A DNA stretch of 64,000 nucleotides. It comes from a bacterium. GTDB lineage: Bacteria; Orphanbacterota; Orphanbacteria; Orphanbacterales; Orphanbacteraceae. A model generated the notes under the pieces. The model was given only the letters and a program-made list of their open reading frames with translations, made no database searches and was not told the origin of the DNA. Positions 44,404 through 52,562 of this stretch are shown here, in pieces. Position 1 is the stretch's first letter. Every line of letters begins with the position of its first letter. The stretch is from positions 528,670 to 592,669 of the forward strand of contig JALGYY010000035.1 in assembly GCA_025782575.1 (NCBI GenBank), written 5' to 3'. A program made the position numbers and the translations under genes.

Positions 44404-45047
44404 TACGATTCTCCTTCTTGGTTAGGTATGGTTGCGATGACTACACCCTGAATGAGCACGTCTCGTTGCAGGATAATCGGTTTATGTTTCTTATTTGACG
44501 ACCTTGGGTGAAGGACGACCGCATCGCGTGAGACATGAAGCTCTTTTACCGTCGCCTTATCGTCGATCAAGGCCACAACCTTTTCACCATTCTCCGCAGT
44601 TTGCTGCTGCCGTACAAGTACGAGGTCGCCATTGTTGATGCCAGCCCTGTTCATGGAATCGCCCTGAACCCGGAGCAGGAAATATGTGTGGGGTCCTCGG
44701 GCAAGAGATTTGGATACGAGAATTTGTGCTTCGACATTCTCTTCGGCGAGAATTGGTGAGCCGGCCGCAACTGTTCCGATGAGCGGGATAGGGACTGTTT
44801 CAACTCGTCCTTCGAGGTCAGCATCGAGCGGGACCTTCACGATTCGTACATTTCTGGCCCCATGCCCTCGTCGGATGTAGCCCGCTTTCTCAAGGGCGTC
44901 AAGGAACTGGAGGACACTCCGAGTCGAGCTGAACCCGCCGTACTCCCTCATTTCCCGGACTGTTGGAGGTATGCCCTCTTTTCGCCGGTATTGGAGGAGA
45001 AGACGGAGGAATTCGAGCTGTCGTGCGGTTAATCTCTCTTTTTTCAA
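44403..45047 (-). CDS. LexA-like self-cleaving repressor 1
   Basis: 214 residues with a LexA winged helix-turn-helix (LTARQLEFLRLLLQYRRKEGIPPTVREM) and S24 peptidase domain: cleavage site Ala95-Gly96 (GTVAAGSP), nucleophile Ser131 (VQGDSMNRAG) and Lys168 (DDKATVKEL). Start is a TTG at 45047 with AGGA 7 nt upstream. It heads the operon with DUF2188, the 82-residue protein and the TIGR02391 gene, so those should be induced when it is cleaved, for example on RecA activation by DNA damage. Located in accessory DNA, so an element-specific copy rather than the host LexA (inference). Confidence 0.88.
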   Translation of the reverse strand: MKKERLTARQLEFLRLLLQYRRKEGIPPTVREMREYGGFSSTRSVLQFLDALEKAGYIRRGHGARNVRIVKVPLDADLEGRVETVPIPLIGTVAAGSPILAEENVEAQILVSKSLARGPHTYFLLRVQGDSMNRAGINNGDLVLVRQQQTAENGEKVVALIDDKATVKELHVSRDAVVLHPRSSNKKHKPIILQRDVLIQGVVIATIPNQEGES

Positions 45048-45071
45048 GGCGTTATCCTGATTACATGGATA

Positions 45072-45114
45072 TACTCATCTGTTTCAGAGTACCATGAGCC
45101 TTTGCACTCGTCAA
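45072..45114 (-). promoter_or_regulatory. Promoter and operator of the LexA-like repressor 1 operon
   Basis: On the minus strand TTGACG (45114-45109), 17-nt spacer, TACTCT (45091-45086). The -10 hexamer is part of a perfect inverted repeat TACTC-N10-GAGTA (45072-45091), placed exactly where a repressor would block transcription. Autoregulation by the adjacent LexA-like protein is inference. Confidence 0.55.
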
Positions 45115-45178
45115 GCGAATAGGGGGATCCACGATAGTGCGGTAAAGTACGTAATTCTAACCAGTTACCCAAATCACA

Positions 45179-45499
45179 ATGCTTAAGAAACCCGAATCAG
45201 TCCAGGATGATGCCAAGGAGCAACTTCGTGCGCCTACGCTTCTGTCTCAAGAGGACGTCGACGAATTCAAACGCATCATGAAAAAGGAGTGTGGAGAAGA
45301 ACTCTCAAACTCAGAAGCTTGGATCCGAGGAACAGAGTTAGTAAATATGTTTCGGATGCTTGCAGGTCCGATTCCTGAAGATCCGGAACGCAATTCTGTG
45401 CCGAAGTCGAAGGAGGTCACGGAAGCGAAACCTCAGCCCAGCCCAAAGTCATCCAATCCGACCAAGGGGAAACGGCGCCAACTATCTCTTGATCTCTAA
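45179..45499 (+). CDS. Small recombinase-associated protein (paralogue of the 54.1-kb gene)
   Basis: 106 residues. The core (LSQEDVDEFKRIMKKECGEE, SNSEAWIRGTELV, FRMLAGPIPEDPERN) aligns almost residue for residue with the 88-residue protein at 54074-54340, which sits directly upstream of the second serine recombinase. Such proteins are seen next to large serine recombinases in many uncultured bacteria; a role as directionality factor or regulator is a guess. Its last codons run into the left 180-bp repeat, and it is divergent from LexA-like repressor 1. Confidence 0.7.
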   Translation: MLKKPESVQDDAKEQLRAPTLLSQEDVDEFKRIMKKECGEELSNSEAWIRGTELVNMFRMLAGPIPEDPERNSVPKSKEVTEAKPQPSPKSSNPTKGKRRQLSLDL

Positions 45500-45670
45500 G
45501 CCTTCCCCCTCTTCCCCGATGTCCGGGATTCTGGTACTCTACCCAGGTCGTCGTCGACTTTGCTCGATGGTACGCTTGTATCGACAGTTAGCTCATCCAA
45601 GTCTGGTATCACGAAATATTCGCTAGTATTCGCGATCCAAGTTCGAACGTCGTCTACTGTGGTGTACCAG
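45491..45670. repeat. 180-bp direct repeat, left copy
   Basis: Matches 52383-52562. On the minus strand it encodes WYTTVDDVRTWIANTSEY... to SRTSGKRGKA, identical in reading frame to the C-terminus of recombinase 2 but preceded here by unrelated sequence, so it is a detached gene end. Confidence 0.9.
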
Positions 45671-45875
45671 CCAGGGTTAAGGTCTTGAACCCGACACCCC
45701 TGTGGAAACAAGAATCTAGCGCTAACGTCAGCGTCAAATCTTTACAATTCAGTGCTCAAACAGTCCCAAGTGCTAGGCACTTGAAAGGTTTGAACTCTCA
45801 CTGGTAGTCGGCAACACCGAGTCGGCTGTTTTTGACGTTCTGGAACCCATACAGGGTCACAAATCGCCGCCTTTT

Positions 45876-47336
45876 CTAGGATTCACGAGGCAACATTTCT
45901 TCCTGAAACGAGAAAGGACGGTGGAGGTCGCAGAAGAGGCGCTTCCCCCCGAGCGAAAACGTCCCAATAGTGGACAACACCATGCGGGTTTTCGTGTGGT
46001 CCTCATGTTGTAAGACCCGATGAATCCTCTCTGCGAGGGAGTCCGCGCTATCCACAGAGGGATGGTCGTTTTCCTCCTTCGGCGGAGCGCTCTCGGCCTG
46101 CCCGCTGAGTCGCCCGATGTCCTCCTGTAGAGTGGCTCTACGTTTTTCGTGTTCTCGAGCGTCGATCAGACCACGAACGCTGAGATCCGCTAATCGACGA
46201 AGCTGCATAATACTCTCCTCGAGAGCTTTCCTCGCAGACGCCCGGGCCACCTCATCGATGCTCCGATCCTCCCTCCTCTTTCGGACCTGCTGCTGAGCCC
46301 ATTTCTCGAGTTTTGGTGGTACTGTAACCCGATTCACGTACTCATGAATCTGTCGTTCAATTTCCGCGGCCGGCACGTACTTGCCCGGGCATCGAGTCGC
46401 GCCTTTCTTTGTGCAGTGATAGTAGACATAGCTCCGGCCGCTCGGTTTCACTATTTCGCTGGCCGTAACCGAGCAACCACATTCTCGGCAGGTCATGAGT
46501 TGCGTATAGGGAAACGAATGCTTTTTTGAAACTCGACGTCGCTTTCCGCCAAGTACTTCCTGCACTCGCTCGTACTGGCCCCGGGAGATCATTGGGGTGT
46601 GAGCACCGGCGTAGAGTTGTCCCGAGAACTCAATGACACCGTAGTAGAAGCGGGACTTCAGAATCCGGTAGAGACCGGATCGGGAAAGAGGGGAATTTCC
46701 CATGCGAGGAGTTTGTGGGGTTCGGAAGCCCCACTGCTCATTTACCACTCGGAGAAGTTTTGGTATTGGTGTCCCGGAAGCAGCAAGCTCCCAGATCTTT
46801 CGGACGAGGAGAAACCGCTCCGGATCGGGAGTGATCCGTTTGAGCGCCCGATCGTTCAGGTACCCGAGTGGCGCCTTTCTCGGTAACCACCCCCGTTCGA
46901 CTTTGGCCCTTAGACCCCTCTTCACGTCCTCGGCGAGGTCGTCGACGTACTTCTTCGCCATACCAAACTCGAGCTGCATCCAGAACTTGTCGTTCCCCGA
47001 GTTTTCGTATGTCCGCTGGGGTGTGACTATTCTTTGAAGCCTCCTCTCTTCCAAGGACCAGATCACAGCCCCGCCGTCTACGGGGTTGCGGGCTAGGCGG
47101 TCGAGTTTCCAGCAGAGGATCCCGTCTGCCTTGCCAGCGGAGATCTCCTTCAGCATAGCTTGGAAGACTTCTCTTCCGGGAGCTCGGGCAGATTCTGATT
47201 CGGAGAGAATCCTGGAGACCGTGAAACCGCGATCTTGGGCAAGACTGAGTAATTCTTTGATTTGAGAAGCGATAGAGAGGATCTGATGATCATCGCTCTC
47301 CGTAGATCTCCGGGCGTAGAGAATGTAGTCGGTCAT
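45876..47336 (-). CDS. Large serine recombinase 1
   Basis: 486 residues: resolvase domain with the catalytic Ser in YARRSTES (Ser11) and the Arg-rich pocket (CWKLDRLARNPVDGG), recombinase domain (APLGYLNDRAL...), zinc ribbon (CREC...CTKKGATRC) and a C-terminal coiled coil. Large serine recombinases integrate and excise elements between attP and attB without a host factor. Its start overlaps the small upstream gene by 4 nt. It diverges from the LexA-like repressor 2/CBASS operon and sits inside the repeat-bounded unit, so it is the likely mover of that unit. Confidence 0.93.
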   Translation of the reverse strand: MTDYILYARRSTESDDHQILSIASQIKELLSLAQDRGFTVSRILSESESARAPGREVFQAMLKEISAGKADGILCWKLDRLARNPVDGGAVIWSLEERRLQRIVTPQRTYENSGNDKFWMQLEFGMAKKYVDDLAEDVKRGLRAKVERGWLPRKAPLGYLNDRALKRITPDPERFLLVRKIWELAASGTPIPKLLRVVNEQWGFRTPQTPRMGNSPLSRSGLYRILKSRFYYGVIEFSGQLYAGAHTPMISRGQYERVQEVLGGKRRRVSKKHSFPYTQLMTCRECGCSVTASEIVKPSGRSYVYYHCTKKGATRCPGKYVPAAEIERQIHEYVNRVTVPPKLEKWAQQQVRKRREDRSIDEVARASARKALEESIMQLRRLADLSVRGLIDAREHEKRRATLQEDIGRLSGQAESAPPKEENDHPSVDSADSLAERIHRVLQHEDHTKTRMVLSTIGTFSLGGKRLFCDLHRPFSFQEEMLPRES

Positions 47337-47509
47337 GAGGACTGGCCGGTTACTACGTCTTCGGTGGTGATAGGGCCTGCTTCAGACAAGATCTCGAGGA
47401 GATGGATGAGGCGATGGGCAACAATCCCACGATCCGCTTTTGAGAGCTCATCGTCACCTTTTATATTGTGAAAGGCCGTGAACTCATTGTAATTAATGGC
47501 GTTAGGCAT
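47333..47509 (-). CDS. 58-residue protein coupled to recombinase 1
   Basis: The ATG at 47509 starts PNAINYNEFTAFHNIKGDDELSKADRGIVAHRLIHLLEIL and ends overlapping the recombinase start by 4 nt. Mostly helical, acidic then basic. No family known to me. Position and size suit a recombination directionality factor or a translational coupler (inference). Confidence 0.55.
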   Translation of the reverse strand: MPNAINYNEFTAFHNIKGDDELSKADRGIVAHRLIHLLEILSEAGPITTEDVVTGQSS

Positions 47510-47543
47510 AGGTCTTATCGTGAATAATCTTCGTCTTGGTATG

Positions 47544-47574
47544 TTGACAGAATGTGATGCATACAGTAGCATTC
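47544..47574 (+). promoter_or_regulatory. Promoter and candidate operator of the LexA-like repressor 2/CBASS operon
   Basis: TTGACA (47544-47549), 17-nt spacer, TAGCAT (47567-47572), only 6 nt before the ATG at 47579, so the mRNA may be leaderless or translation may begin at the ATG at 47597. GAATG (47550-47554) and CATTC (47570-47574) form an inverted repeat spanning the promoter. In the divergent space with recombinase 1, so binding could affect both. Confidence 0.55.
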
Positions 47575-47578
47575 ACCC

Positions 47579-48253
47579 ATGGATACGATATCGTCTATGT
47601 CAGACCAGCCTCAGCTAACCCCCCGGGAGCACAAGGCGTTACGCATCATCCGTGATTCAATCATGCACGGTAGAAATGGCATCTCGATCAGGAAACTCCA
47701 AAGGATTATGGGCTATCAATCTCCCAGAACGGCGGCCGTCATCATCGAGAGATTGTGCGCCAAGGGTTTTACGGTTCGGCGATCCGACGGCTCATTGAAG
47801 ATCCTGGCGGAACCGATTCGTGATCGGTTGATGGAGGAGACGGTCATGGTTCCGATCATGGGCACCGCACCATGCGGATCACCGTTCTTCGTGGAAGAAA
47901 ATGTCGATGCCATGATTCCAATCTCAACTCAGATCGCGAAGCCTCCCCATCGACACTTCCTACTTCGTACAGTCGGGGACTCGATGGAACTCGCAGGTAT
48001 TCGGGAGGGGGGTCTCGTGCTAGTACGGCAGCAGGAGTACGCAAGTGATGGCGATAGCGTCGTCGCCCTAGTAGACGGTGAAGTGACCATCAAGGAGTTT
48101 CGCCGCCTATCGAACGGAATTCTCTTGAGGCCTCGAAGTCGCGATCCCAAGAAACATCAACCTATGATGCTAACTCACGACCTTAGAATTCAGGGCATTG
48201 TGGTTGCTACCATTTCATCCGAAGATGCCGAATTGTTTTACCCTGAAACCTAA
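47579..48253 (+). CDS. LexA-like self-cleaving repressor 2, first gene of the CBASS operon
   Basis: 224 residues: winged HTH (LTPREHKALRIIRDSIMHGRNGISIRKLQRIM) and S24 peptidase domain with cleavage site Cys99-Gly100 (GTAPCGSP), Ser135 (TVGDSMELAG) and Lys172 (GEVTIKEF). A Cys-Gly cleavage bond is the UmuD type, while LexA usually has Ala-Gly. It is clearly related to repressor 1 across the C-terminal half. It lies 20 nt before the CD-NTase gene in the same direction, so it most likely controls expression of the CBASS genes and of itself. Confidence 0.9.
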   Translation: MDTISSMSDQPQLTPREHKALRIIRDSIMHGRNGISIRKLQRIMGYQSPRTAAVIIERLCAKGFTVRRSDGSLKILAEPIRDRLMEETVMVPIMGTAPCGSPFFVEENVDAMIPISTQIAKPPHRHFLLRTVGDSMELAGIREGGLVLVRQQEYASDGDSVVALVDGEVTIKEFRRLSNGILLRPRSRDPKKHQPMMLTHDLRIQGIVVATISSEDAELFYPET

Positions 48254-48273
48254 TTGCACGCTGAGGAACCACA

Positions 48274-49245
48274 ATGCCCAATCCAATCATTACACATACT
48301 GATATCGCGGAATTCTCTGAGTCTCACGTCAACCTCCCGTCGGACCTAGCGACGCTATATCGAGAGCAGGTAAATAGGCTACGAAAGCGACTAGAAAAGC
48401 ATATCGCAGAGAACCCCGGATTCGCCGTTGTAAAGATGTTGCATGCGGGAAGCGTTGCCAAGGGTACCGCACTGCGCTCGATCAACGACCTCGACGTAGC
48501 CATCTATGTCTCGAAGGAGGCGACTCCAACACGAGAGGAGGATCTCGTTCCATGGATTGGACAGCGTCTTCGTGAGGCGTATTCAAAATTGAGTCCTGAT
48601 CAAATCGACGACACACAGCCCCACTGTGTAACAATTCACTTTGAGAAACCGGACCTCGATATCGATGTAGTGCCCGTACTCTATGAAGGAGAGGCAAACG
48701 ATATTGGCTACCTTGTGAGCCGACATACTGGAGAACGTATTCTTACAAGCATCCCGCTACACTTGGACTTCATCCGGAAACGAAAAGGGGTCTGTCCTGT
48801 TGACTATGCTCAAATCGTTCGACTTCTAAAGTGGTGGGCTGTCCAACAGAAGGAGCTTGACCCTGAATTCAAATGCAAATCGTTTCTTCTTGAGCTCATC
48901 ACTGCCCATTTGCTGGACGGGGGTGAGGAGTTATCGGACTACCCGGGAGCGCTTGATCATGTCTTCACCTATATGGTCCGATCTGGCCTTGAAGAGCGTA
49001 TAGCCTTCACTGACTATTATCCAAAGAGCAAGCTCCCGGGGCCGACGGGGAATGCAATAGAGATCTTTGATCCTGTAAACCCCGAAAATAACATTACGGA
49101 CAAATACGAGACCGAGGATCGGGAGCGCCTTGTTTTTGCGGCCGAAAAGGCCGCCGATGCCATCTCGGAAGCAAGGTACTCCACCACAAAGTCACGGGCC
49201 GTCGAACGTTGGCAAGAAGTGCTTGGCCCAAGCTTCAGAGGATAA
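48274..49245 (+). CDS. cdn: CD-NTase (CBASS cyclic oligonucleotide synthase)
   Basis: 323 residues of the OAS-like nucleotidyltransferase superfamily: GS motif (Gly59-Ser60, AGSVAKGTAL), DxD metal site Asp72/Asp74 (INDLDVAIYV) and a third acidic residue near Asp131 (DIDVVPVL), then the helical OAS1-type C-terminal domain (DYAQIVRLLKWWAVQQ). On sensing phage it makes a cyclic di- or trinucleotide that activates Cap4. GAGGA lies 6 nt before the ATG. Next to HORMA and TRIP13 genes, so its activation depends on a HORMA-peptide complex. The product nucleotide cannot be read from sequence. Confidence 0.92.
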   Translation: MPNPIITHTDIAEFSESHVNLPSDLATLYREQVNRLRKRLEKHIAENPGFAVVKMLHAGSVAKGTALRSINDLDVAIYVSKEATPTREEDLVPWIGQRLREAYSKLSPDQIDDTQPHCVTIHFEKPDLDIDVVPVLYEGEANDIGYLVSRHTGERILTSIPLHLDFIRKRKGVCPVDYAQIVRLLKWWAVQQKELDPEFKCKSFLLELITAHLLDGGEELSDYPGALDHVFTYMVRSGLEERIAFTDYYPKSKLPGPTGNAIEIFDPVNPENNITDKYETEDRERLVFAAEKAADAISEARYSTTKSRAVERWQEVLGPSFRG

Positions 49246-49251
49246 CATCTC

Positions 49252-49758
49252 ATGACGTATACATTCACACAAACCAGCACCTTCACTCGTACCAGCGCCC
49301 GTTACCTTGCTTCGAAGGTGGCAACTGACCTCTACCGGCTCAATCGACTGTACGGAAGGCCGTCCGAGCCTCACATTGATAACTATAATGATGAGCTTGT
49401 TGAACTCTTGCTTGGAAACTATGTTCAATCGGTTGAGTATGGATTCAAGCGCCAAGAATATAGAATTCTGACCCTTTCCTACGAGGTTCAGACTGACGGG
49501 TCGCTGTCCGATAGCGATGCTGGAGGCATATATGCTCGCGCCTCGGACGTCCGGAGTGCTTCGTGGTTTTCCTATATGACGTATAGCGCAGCATGGTATC
49601 TTCTTTCGCACTACCAGCGTGCGTCAATTCAAGAACAGCTTCCTTTTCAACGCTCTGACTCTTTGGCGCCTCGAGATGGCAACGGATATTGGACTGCTGA
49701 CCGCGGATACTCGACGGACGGAACCATTCTGTCGCGACAGACTTTTAGACCATACTAA
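49252..49758 (+). CDS. cap7: Bacterial HORMA-domain protein (Cap7)
   Basis: 168 residues matching the bacterial HORMA family 1 pattern: start TFTQTSTFTRTSARYLASKVATDLYRLNRLYG, then LVELLLGNYVQSVEYGF, ASWFSYMTYSAAWYLLS, LPFQR and a C-terminal safety-belt tail (YSTDGTILSRQTFR). In type III CBASS, HORMA binds a closure peptide, associates with the CD-NTase and switches it on. It sits 6 nt after the CD-NTase and 2 nt before the TRIP13 gene. Confidence 0.9.
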   Translation: MTYTFTQTSTFTRTSARYLASKVATDLYRLNRLYGRPSEPHIDNYNDELVELLLGNYVQSVEYGFKRQEYRILTLSYEVQTDGSLSDSDAGGIYARASDVRSASWFSYMTYSAAWYLLSHYQRASIQEQLPFQRSDSLAPRDGNGYWTADRGYSTDGTILSRQTFRPY

Positions 49759-49760
49759 TT

Positions 49761-50702
49761 ATGAACTCTATTAACCCACAACTATTTGATGCCGTGCTCG
49801 AACTTCCAGATCCTACCCGCCAGCAACAATTTGACAGCCTTGTTGGCCTCGAATCCATCAAAGAAACCCTCGTCAAGGAGGGGACGGTTCTTCTAAACCC
49901 CACCCTCTTAGCTGACTGGAGCAATAAGTATCACAAGCAGGAACTTCCCTGCGTTCGTACCTTCAGGGAGCGCCCACCGCTAATCTTGTTCTCCGGAGAT
50001 GTCGGCACAGGCAAAACCAGTCTCGCCGAGAGCTTTGGAGATGCTATTGCGCGCCGGGAGAAAATCAAGATACGCGTGCTTCGCATGAGCCTCTTTACGA
50101 GGGGTCGCGGCGCGGTCGGAGAGATGACTCGGTTGATTTCTCAAGCATTCTCCGAGGTCGAGCAGATTGCTTCTCGAGGCATTCGCAAAGGTCTGAAGCC
50201 TGCCTCTGGTGTCATCCTCATCATTGATGAAGCCGACGCACTAGCACAATCCAGATCAGAGGAGCAAATGCATCATGAAGACCGCGCCGGCGTAAATGCC
50301 CTAATCCGTGGTATTGATATGCTGACCTCGGTCGATCTGCCCGTCATGGTCGTCATGTGCACCAATCGCGATAACGCAATGGATCCAGCCATCCTTCGCC
50401 GAGTTGCAACGCACCATGTTTTTAATCGACCAACCGCCGAGCAAAGAGTCGCCGTTTTCAAAGGCGCGTTTGGGAAAGTGCTTTCTGGTGACGAACTTGC
50501 TCGCATCGGAAAGCTCACTGGTCGATCCAATGGCCGAGAATACGGATTTACTTACTCAGATCTTCTTCAGCGACTCGTGCCAGCAGTTGTCATGAGCGCA
50601 TTCCCCGACCAGGCGATAACGCTGCCACTTGTTGAATCGGTGATTGAAAGGGAAGTCCCCACAGCCCCGTTTGACTCTTCCGGCAATCACAATGAGAAAT
50701 AG
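49761..50702 (+). CDS. cap6: TRIP13/Pch2-like AAA+ ATPase (Cap6)
   Basis: 313 residues: Walker A GDVGTGKTS (residues 79-87), Walker B LIIDEADAL near 155, sensor-1 VVMCTNRDNAMDPAILRR and a small helical C-terminal domain. In type III CBASS this remodeller opens HORMA and disassembles the HORMA/CD-NTase complex, keeping the system off in uninfected cells. Its stop overlaps the Cap4 start by 11 nt. Confidence 0.92.
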   Translation: MNSINPQLFDAVLELPDPTRQQQFDSLVGLESIKETLVKEGTVLLNPTLLADWSNKYHKQELPCVRTFRERPPLILFSGDVGTGKTSLAESFGDAIARREKIKIRVLRMSLFTRGRGAVGEMTRLISQAFSEVEQIASRGIRKGLKPASGVILIIDEADALAQSRSEEQMHHEDRAGVNALIRGIDMLTSVDLPVMVVMCTNRDNAMDPAILRRVATHHVFNRPTAEQRVAVFKGAFGKVLSGDELARIGKLTGRSNGREYGFTYSDLLQRLVPAVVMSAFPDQAITLPLVESVIEREVPTAPFDSSGNHNEK

Positions 50703-52137
50703 AGCCCTGAGCGCTAGGGGGGCCAGTATTCGCGGTGATGACTATCAACATCTCTGGGGATGGATAAAGGCGCTAAAGGTCCTTACTCCAGGATCAATTG
50801 TTACTGAGATTGGTATCGAGGATCCGAGAGCTAACGGCGCAGATGATGTCACCGTATACTACGCTGACGGTCGGAATGAACTCTATCAATGCAAATCAGC
50901 CGTAGACGGCCGAAAGATGTTTAATGTCGATTGGTTGATTGAGGATGATGTCCTTCTTCGCCTATTTGATGTATGGAAAAAACATTCTGACAACCTGGAT
51001 GGCCTCCAAATCGAACTTGTCACGAACAGACTTCCAGACACCAATGATCCTTTCTGTGACCTTCTCGACGGAAGAAGTCGAAAAGTTACCAACCTGCTCC
51101 ATACTGACGGCCCTCGTTCTCGAATAGGGAAAGTCAGGAAGCGGCTAACAGACGGTCTTCGCACAACCGATGCCGAACTTCGTGCCTTTCTTTCCCATGT
51201 TAGTTTTCGCATAGCCCTCTCCTTCGAGGATCTTGCTGAACGAGCGAGAGAGGAAATGGGGTATCGGGGGTTGCGTTCAGATCGCACCGACCTGGACCAG
51301 GGAATCGAACTAATCCGGAAATGGGTCACTTCCGGTAAACGCAACCTTTCGGCCCAAGAGGTTAGAGATGAGATTGGTACTCTTCAGCTGGAGCGAGAAG
51401 CCCCGTATACAACTCTTCTCATACAGGCACTTGATCGAGAACTCGCCCCTGGGGATGCCGACATTGTTTTTGATTGGGTAGATCTTTTCATCGGAGATGA
51501 CCCGCGATCTCGTCGTTTGCTCCATGACAATAGTGACTGGAACTCTAGAATCCGCCCCGAAATTAAGAAGGCTGCAGATGTACTGAATCGCGAGTCTCAC
51601 AGACGAGTTATTGTACGTGGATCCGCGCGTCTGCCACTATGGTTTACGGTTGGTGTGGAGTTCTCGCGAACTGCGGGATTCGATATTGCCTCAATGCAAG
51701 GTGGGCAAATCTGGGGATCCACTGGTGGCGAAATCAACCAGATGCGCCTAAGTACTCATCACGAACAGCTTCGAGATGGGAATAGCATCGCGATCGGGCT
51801 ATCGGTATCGACCGATCTCTCGGCTGATGTGCGCGAATATGTTGAGAATCACCTTCATGAAGTGGGTAGCGTATTCTTCCTTTCCCCAGAGAGGGGTCCA
51901 AGCAATGCCGCCATTCCTGATCCTAAAGCTGCTCGTGATCTGGCGTTCTCCGTTAGAGATCTCGTGCGAACGATAACACGGGAGAAGAAACCGCATACTT
52001 TGCACCTCTTCATAGCTACACCCCGAGGTTTCTCCCTTCTCCTTGGGCATCTGTGGGATCGAATGCCACACACTCAACTGTACGAGGATCTTGGCTCTCC
52101 TGGTGGTTATGCGCCTTCTTTTTCGATTTCCAACTAA
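50692..52137 (+). CDS. cap4: Cap4: nuclease-SAVED effector of CBASS
   Basis: The ATG at 50692 overlaps the end of the TRIP13-like gene and starts RNRALSARGASIRGDDYQHLWGW; codons before it are shadow. N-terminal about 150 residues are a PD-(D/E)xK-type DNA endonuclease with ADDVTVYY (Asp51/52) and ELYQCKSA (Gln66-x-Lys68). The C-terminal 200 residues (RVIVRGSARLPLWFTVGVEF ... HTLHLFIATPRGFSLLLGHLWDRM) are a SAVED ligand-binding domain. Binding of the cyclic oligonucleotide multimerises Cap4 and triggers double-stranded DNA cleavage, killing the infected cell. Last gene of the operon; a weak 6-bp hairpin (52145-52166) follows. Confidence 0.9.
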   Translation: MRNRALSARGASIRGDDYQHLWGWIKALKVLTPGSIVTEIGIEDPRANGADDVTVYYADGRNELYQCKSAVDGRKMFNVDWLIEDDVLLRLFDVWKKHSDNLDGLQIELVTNRLPDTNDPFCDLLDGRSRKVTNLLHTDGPRSRIGKVRKRLTDGLRTTDAELRAFLSHVSFRIALSFEDLAERAREEMGYRGLRSDRTDLDQGIELIRKWVTSGKRNLSAQEVRDEIGTLQLEREAPYTTLLIQALDRELAPGDADIVFDWVDLFIGDDPRSRRLLHDNSDWNSRIRPEIKKAADVLNRESHRRVIVRGSARLPLWFTVGVEFSRTAGFDIASMQGGQIWGSTGGEINQMRLSTHHEQLRDGNSIAIGLSVSTDLSADVREYVENHLHEVGSVFFLSPERGPSNAAIPDPKAARDLAFSVRDLVRTITREKKPHTLHLFIATPRGFSLLLGHLWDRMPHTQLYEDLGSPGGYAPSFSISN

Positions 52138-52382
52138 AGCAGGGGCCGATTCACGCAAAGATCGGCTTGTCCGATAAGCTTCCTTCTGGTTTTCACAGGA
52201 GGTCCTGTTTACCGAACTTCCGCCCCCCTCCTTTTCGCTTTTTCTTCTTGATAGGCTTTCTACATGATTTACTCTGGAGGGAATTAGATGCTTCACTGTA
52301 GAAGCATAGCCGTTGGATAGCGTCGAAATGTTCCTGGAAAGAGGTACGAATACCATCCACGGTAATCGACCAACTGTCCCTC

Positions 52383-52562
52383 GATCTTTAAGCCTTCCCC
52401 CTCTTCCCCGATGTCCGGGATTCTGGTACTCTACCCAGGTCGTCGTCGATTGTATTCGACGGTACACTTGTATCGACAGTTAGCTCATCCAAATCTGGTA
52501 TCACGAAATATTCGCTAGTATTGGCGATCCAAGTTCGAACGTCGTCTACTGTGGTGTACCAG
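52383..52562. repeat. 180-bp direct repeat, right copy
   Basis: Forms the 3' end of recombinase 2 and continues 5 nt past its stop. See the left copy at 45491-45670. The 245 bases between Cap4 and this repeat hold no gene that I can see. Confidence 0.9.

Larger units (their letters stand above)
45491..52562. mobile_element. About 7-kb integrative unit: serine recombinase plus LexA-controlled type III CBASS, bounded by 180-bp direct repeats
   Basis: Equal-length 180-bp direct repeats (45491-45670 and 52383-52562, about nine mismatches by eye) enclose a large serine recombinase with a coupled small gene, a divergent LexA-like repressor and a four-gene CBASS operon. The right repeat is the in-frame 3' end of a second serine recombinase gene; the left repeat carries the same reading frame detached from any recombinase body. 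The structure implies that the unit was inserted at, or recombined with, the 3' end of that gene. Confidence 0.7.

Noticed and set aside
45496-45711. 71-codon minus-strand frame as a separate gene.
   Set aside because: It is the detached copy of the recombinase 2 C-terminus inside the left 180-bp repeat, without its own start signals.
45740-45800. A tRNA-like T-arm (GAGAG-TTCAAAC-CTTTC on the minus strand) near the left repeat, as would suit an integration site.
   Set aside because: No matching acceptor, D-arm or anticodon stem is found around it.
45815-45834. ACACCGAGTCGGCTGTTTTT resembles the end of a Cas9 tracrRNA.
   Set aside because: There is no repeat array, anti-repeat or cas gene anywhere in the window; the match is a short chance palindrome (CCGA-G-TCGG) before a T-run.
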